Positions 3,464 to 6,041 of a stretch of 6,041 nt of DNA are shown here, piece by piece; the first letter of the stretch is position 1; each line of letters starts with the position of its first letter. Both the position numbers and the translations under genes were made by a program. This stretch comes from Clostridia bacterium. Lineage in GTDB: Bacteria > UBA6262 > WVXT01. The stretch spans positions 1-6,041 of the forward strand of contig DAOVHK010000088.1 in the NCBI GenBank assembly GCA_030671905.1, read 5' to 3'. Below the pieces are notes generated by a model that saw only the letters and a program-made list of their open reading frames with translations, had not been told where the DNA came from and did not search any database.

Positions 3464-6041
3464 ATGACAATGAACAGATTAAAATTAATAAAAAGAAAAA
3501 ATTTCTTAATAATACTAATAAGTGTTTTAGTAATGGTACTATTAGGCGTATCTTATAGTTATGCTGAATGGACTGCCTACAATGACTGTGGTGATGGCGG
3601 AGACACAGATTGGGATTCTGACGACCCCAATGTTACTAATTATGGTGCTTCAGATAGTCCTTGGGGAAATTTAAAAAGATATTCTGATGGCTCAGATTCT
3701 GGGGTAAGTATTTCTTATTCTGGAAATCTTAATGAAGGGTATGGAGCTGAACATGATGGTGGGAGTGGCCGAACTCCACCAGTATATCCACCATCCGGAA
3801 CAGATGCTTATAATGAATTTGGAACAAAAATCAATGTGGCAGGCATCAGCTATTGTACTACAGGGAATTCTATGACAGTTTCATTCTCAGGAGTTTTAAG
3901 TAGTAAAAAATATACATTGGTAATTTTGGGTATGCGTGGGCAGTATAATAACAGATGGAGTTCCTATACCATTACAGGTGTTTCCAGTTATGAAAATAAT
4001 AGTTCAACAGGTATTCCTTCTTCGGACAGGATTGGCAATACCACTGTCTACTGTGCAGGGGATAACTATGACAATGGTTATGTTGCCAAGTGGACAAATG
4101 TTGTTCCGGAAAGCACAAGTATAACCCTTACTATTAAAGGTGTTGCTCATGGAGCTGATCCTGCAAATAAAGGTTACCTATCCGCTATAAAACTTGTGGA
4201 ACAACTACTTGATGAGACCCGTATCAGTAACTATACCTCTGGCACACCTACTGTTCCTCCGACAACTGTTGATAAAGGTACTACAGGAAACTGTTTAGGC
4301 ACATTCAGATTTGATGGAGCAGGAACAGTTTCTCAGATTACTCTCACCGAATACGGAACCTGTGATGCAGCCAATGATTTAGAGAACGTAAAACTTTTCC
4401 AGGATGATGGCGATGGAGATTGGGAGTCAGGGATAGATACCACCCAGCTTGGTTCAACAACCACGTTTAGTGGTCCATCTTCAACAGCTACATTCTCAGG
4501 GTTTAGTCTTGTTGCTTATTCAACCTGTTATGTTCATGTTGTTCTGGATGTGAAAGACACTGCTACAGTTAAAGAAACAATAGGTATAGAAATTTCTACC
4601 TCAACAGATGTTGCTTCCACTAAGGATGTCACTGCCCCCTCTTGGCCAGTTCAATTAGGAACTGCGTTAGTTGGTCCATTTATCACTGTGAGCAATTATA
4701 CAGAAGGAGATCCTACTGTCCCTCCTTCAAAAGTGTATCGGGGTACTACAGAGAACTGTCTTGGCACATTTAAATTTGATGGTTGGGGTACAATTTCAGA
4801 GATTACCATTACCGAATACGGCACCTGCGATGCGAATGGTGATTTAGAGAATGTAAAACTCTTTCAGGATGATGGCGATGGAAACTGGGAGTCAGGTGAT
4901 GATACAACTCAGCTTGGCTCAACAACCACATTTAGTGCCTCATTTTCAACAGCAACTTTCTCAGGGTTAAATCTTACTGCTGGCGCTACTTGTTATGTTC
5001 ATATAGTGTTGGATGTATTGTCAGATGCTGCTACTGGTCAAACTGTGGGTATTGAACTTTACCAGGATGATATTGTCTGTACCTCAACTGCCACTGCCTC
5101 AAGCTGGCCTGTCAAGTTAAGCACTTCAACCATTATTCTACAGCAGGTAATTGTAAATGACTACACTGGAGGAAGCCCGTCTGTGCCTCCAGGAACTGTA
5201 TATAAACAAAGCACAGAAAATTGTCTGGGAACATTTAGATTTGATGGTTTAGGTACGATTTCCCAGATTACTATCACCGAATACGGAACCTGCGACGCGC
5301 TTAATGATTTAGAAAACATAAAACTTTTCCAGGATGATGGCGATGGCAACTGGGAGTCAGGTGGCGATACAACTCAGCTTGGTTCAACAACCAATTTCAA
5401 TTCCAGTAATGAAGCAACATTCTCAAGTTTAAATCTTACAGCAAGTGCTACCTGTTATGTCCATGTAGTATTGGATGTAAATTCAAATCCTATTGATGGT
5501 GAGACTGTGGGTGTTGAACTTTATCAGGATGACATTGTCTGCACTACAACAACAACTGCTTCGGGCTGGCCAGTACAATTGGGCACATCTAATATTGCCA
5601 CTTATACTGCAGAGGCAACTGTTGCCTTTGTTGGCGATGGAAGACCAAGACTTTTTGGAGATGGAGAGAGCCAGTTAACCAATGACTTAAATCAGATAGA
5701 TGACCAGATGGGTTCTGGCTGGACATTGGATGCTGTTGTTACAACCGGTGATATGGATTACGTTTCTGAGGCAGGTCAACAGACCCTTGATGATGCTTAT
5801 GCTGTTTCTGATGTAAACACCACACCTCTTTTCTACGCTGTAGGAAATCATGAGACTGATAATTCCTATGATATGCCTGTGTTAAGGAATAAGTTCTCCG
5901 GTTACTCCTATAACCCCAACTCAGGACCTGCCAATTGTGAGGAGACCACTTATTCGTATGATGTTGGAGATATACATGTAGCTGTGATAAATGTGTATTA
6001 TGATGGCACAAGTGATACAGGAACAAATGGTGATGTGGTAA
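3464..6041 (+). CDS. Exported repeat-containing metallophosphoesterase (3' end beyond window)
   Basis: The frame is open for 859 codons to the window end. Residues 1-34 look like a signal peptide: Arg/Lys-rich start (5-12), hydrophobic core (14-29) and probable cleavage after SYSYA (34). Residues 35 to about 250 are a beta-rich domain beginning EWTAYNDCGDGG. Three 155-residue repeats follow (255-409, 410-564, 565-719), each with a loop like FQDDGDGNWESG, which resembles a calcium-binding loop. From about 720 a calcineurin-like phosphoesterase domain begins: GDGRP (724), GDMDY (762-766) and GNHE (794-797), then YSYDVGDIHVAVINV. GDxxY and GNHE are typical of purple-acid-phosphatase-like enzymes; the final His motifs would lie beyond the window. 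GTG (3461) and ATG (3470) are alternative starts. The ribosome binding site AAAGGAAG (3439-3446) is 17 bases from ATG 3464, which is long. It probably hydrolyses phosphoesters outside the cytoplasm; the substrate is unknown. Confidence 0.88.
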   Translation, partial: MTMNRLKLIKRKNFLIILISVLVMVLLGVSYSYAEWTAYNDCGDGGDTDWDSDDPNVTNYGASDSPWGNLKRYSDGSDSGVSISYSGNLNEGYGAEHDGGSGRTPPVYPPSGTDAYNEFGTKINVAGISYCTTGNSMTVSFSGVLSSKKYTLVILGMRGQYNNRWSSYTITGVSSYENNSSTGIPSSDRIGNTTVYCAGDNYDNGYVAKWTNVVPESTSITLTIKGVAHGADPANKGYLSAIKLVEQLLDETRISNYTSGTPTVPPTTVDKGTTGNCLGTFRFDGAGTVSQITLTEYGTCDAANDLENVKLFQDDGDGDWESGIDTTQLGSTTTFSGPSSTATFSGFSLVAYSTCYVHVVLDVKDTATVKETIGIEISTSTDVASTKDVTAPSWPVQLGTALVGPFITVSNYTEGDPTVPPSKVYRGTTENCLGTFKFDGWGTISEITITEYGTCDANGDLENVKLFQDDGDGNWESGDDTTQLGSTTTFSASFSTATFSGLNLTAGATCYVHIVLDVLSDAATGQTVGIELYQDDIVCTSTATASSWPVKLSTSTIILQQVIVNDYTGGSPSVPPGTVYKQSTENCLGTFRFDGLGTISQITITEYGTCDALNDLENIKLFQDDGDGNWESGGDTTQLGSTTNFNSSNEATFSSLNLTASATCYVHVVLDVNSNPIDGETVGVELYQDDIVCTTTTTASGWPVQLGTSNIATYTAEATVAFVGDGRPRLFGDGESQLTNDLNQIDDQMGSGWTLDAVVTTGDMDYVSEAGQQTLDDAYAVSDVNTTPLFYAVGNHETDNSYDMPVLRNKFSGYSYNPNSGPANCEETTYSYDVGDIHVAVINVYYDGTSDTGTNGDVV
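4226..4690 (+). repeat. Tandem 155-residue repeat, copy 1
   Basis: This unit starts at SNYTSGTPTVPP and encodes residues 255-409. Its acidic loop DDGDGDWESG starts at Asp314. It is the most diverged copy: it has three cysteines (NCLG, GTCDA, STCYVH) and lacks the fourth found in copies 2 and 3, where the equivalent region reads EISTSTDVAS instead of ELYQDDIVC. It ends after the shared SWPVQLGT strand. Confidence 0.85.
4691..5155 (+). repeat. Tandem 155-residue repeat, copy 2
   Basis: This unit starts at SNYTEGDPTVPP and encodes residues 410-564. The acidic loop starts at Asp469, exactly 465 bases after that of copy 1. Four cysteines are present (NCLG, GTCDA, ATCYVH, DIVC). At DNA level it keeps near-identical stretches with the other copies, such as CAGGATGATGGCGATGG, pointing to tandem duplication inside the gene. 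Confidence 0.87.
5156..5620 (+). repeat. Tandem 155-residue repeat, copy 3
   Basis: This unit starts at NDYTGGSPSVPP and encodes residues 565-719. The acidic loop starts at Asp624, again 465 bases after the previous one. It shares ELYQDDIVC and all four cysteines with copy 2, so copies 2 and 3 are closest. Its last dozen residues (about SNIATYTAEAT) serve as the linker into the phosphoesterase domain. Confidence 0.87.

Noticed and set aside
4226..5620. Regular DNA repeats considered as a CRISPR array or integrated mobile repeats
   Set aside because: The period is 465 bases, the reading frame is kept throughout, and conservation follows codons, so these are protein domain repeats.
5739..6026. 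Minus-strand 95-codon open frame opposite the phosphoesterase domain
   Set aside because: Its His/Gln-rich content is the antisense of the coding frame that carries GDMDY and GNHE. No start context supports it.

Overview
This window looks like accessory-style chromosomal DNA from a diderm (Gram-negative-type) bacterium. The evidence is a complete ExbB-ExbD-TonB energy-transduction set and a large protein with a Sec-type signal peptide. Base composition is moderate to slightly AT-rich, ribosome binding sites are mostly strong AAGGAGG-like, and spacers are full of short GC-rich palindromes. That style recalls uncultured candidate phyla such as Omnitrophota-like lineages, but this is only an impression. 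No rRNA, tRNA or marker gene fixes the taxonomy.

Layout. Positions 15-1835 hold exbB, exbD and tonB on the + strand. Next is an orphan OmpR/PhoB-type response regulator (1926-2612) whose receiver domain has lost the phospho-accepting Asp and two other switch residues. These four genes read as one transcription unit; I see no clear terminator between them. Positions 2613-3139 are a 527-base stretch with no convincing protein gene. It holds a hairpin element, a candidate promoter, a possible structured RNA or leader with several competing pairings, two consecutive intrinsic terminators, and an imperfect palindrome just before the next gene. Then come a very short MerR-type regulator (3140-3400) and, 63 bases later, a long exported protein starting near 3464 and still open at the window end. 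That protein has a signal peptide, an N-terminal beta-rich domain, three tandem 155-residue repeats with an acidic calcium-binding-like loop, and the start of a calcineurin-like / purple-acid-phosphatase-like metallophosphoesterase domain.

How the parts may work together. ExbB, ExbD and TonB would use the proton gradient to drive outer-membrane transport; the TonB-dependent receptor is not in the window. The response regulator may control this cluster, probably without phosphorylation. The MerR-type protein has only a DNA-binding domain and may control itself and the downstream exported phosphoesterase, using the palindrome at 3082-3110 as operator (inference).

The most unusual recurring signal is in the spacers. 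Four intergenic sites carry compact clusters of short perfect hairpins, three of them with closing stems that would give cloverleaf-like folds. Three of the four share the same arm, GTCCCGAT-NN-ATCGGGAC. This looks like a modular family of dispersed palindromic elements.
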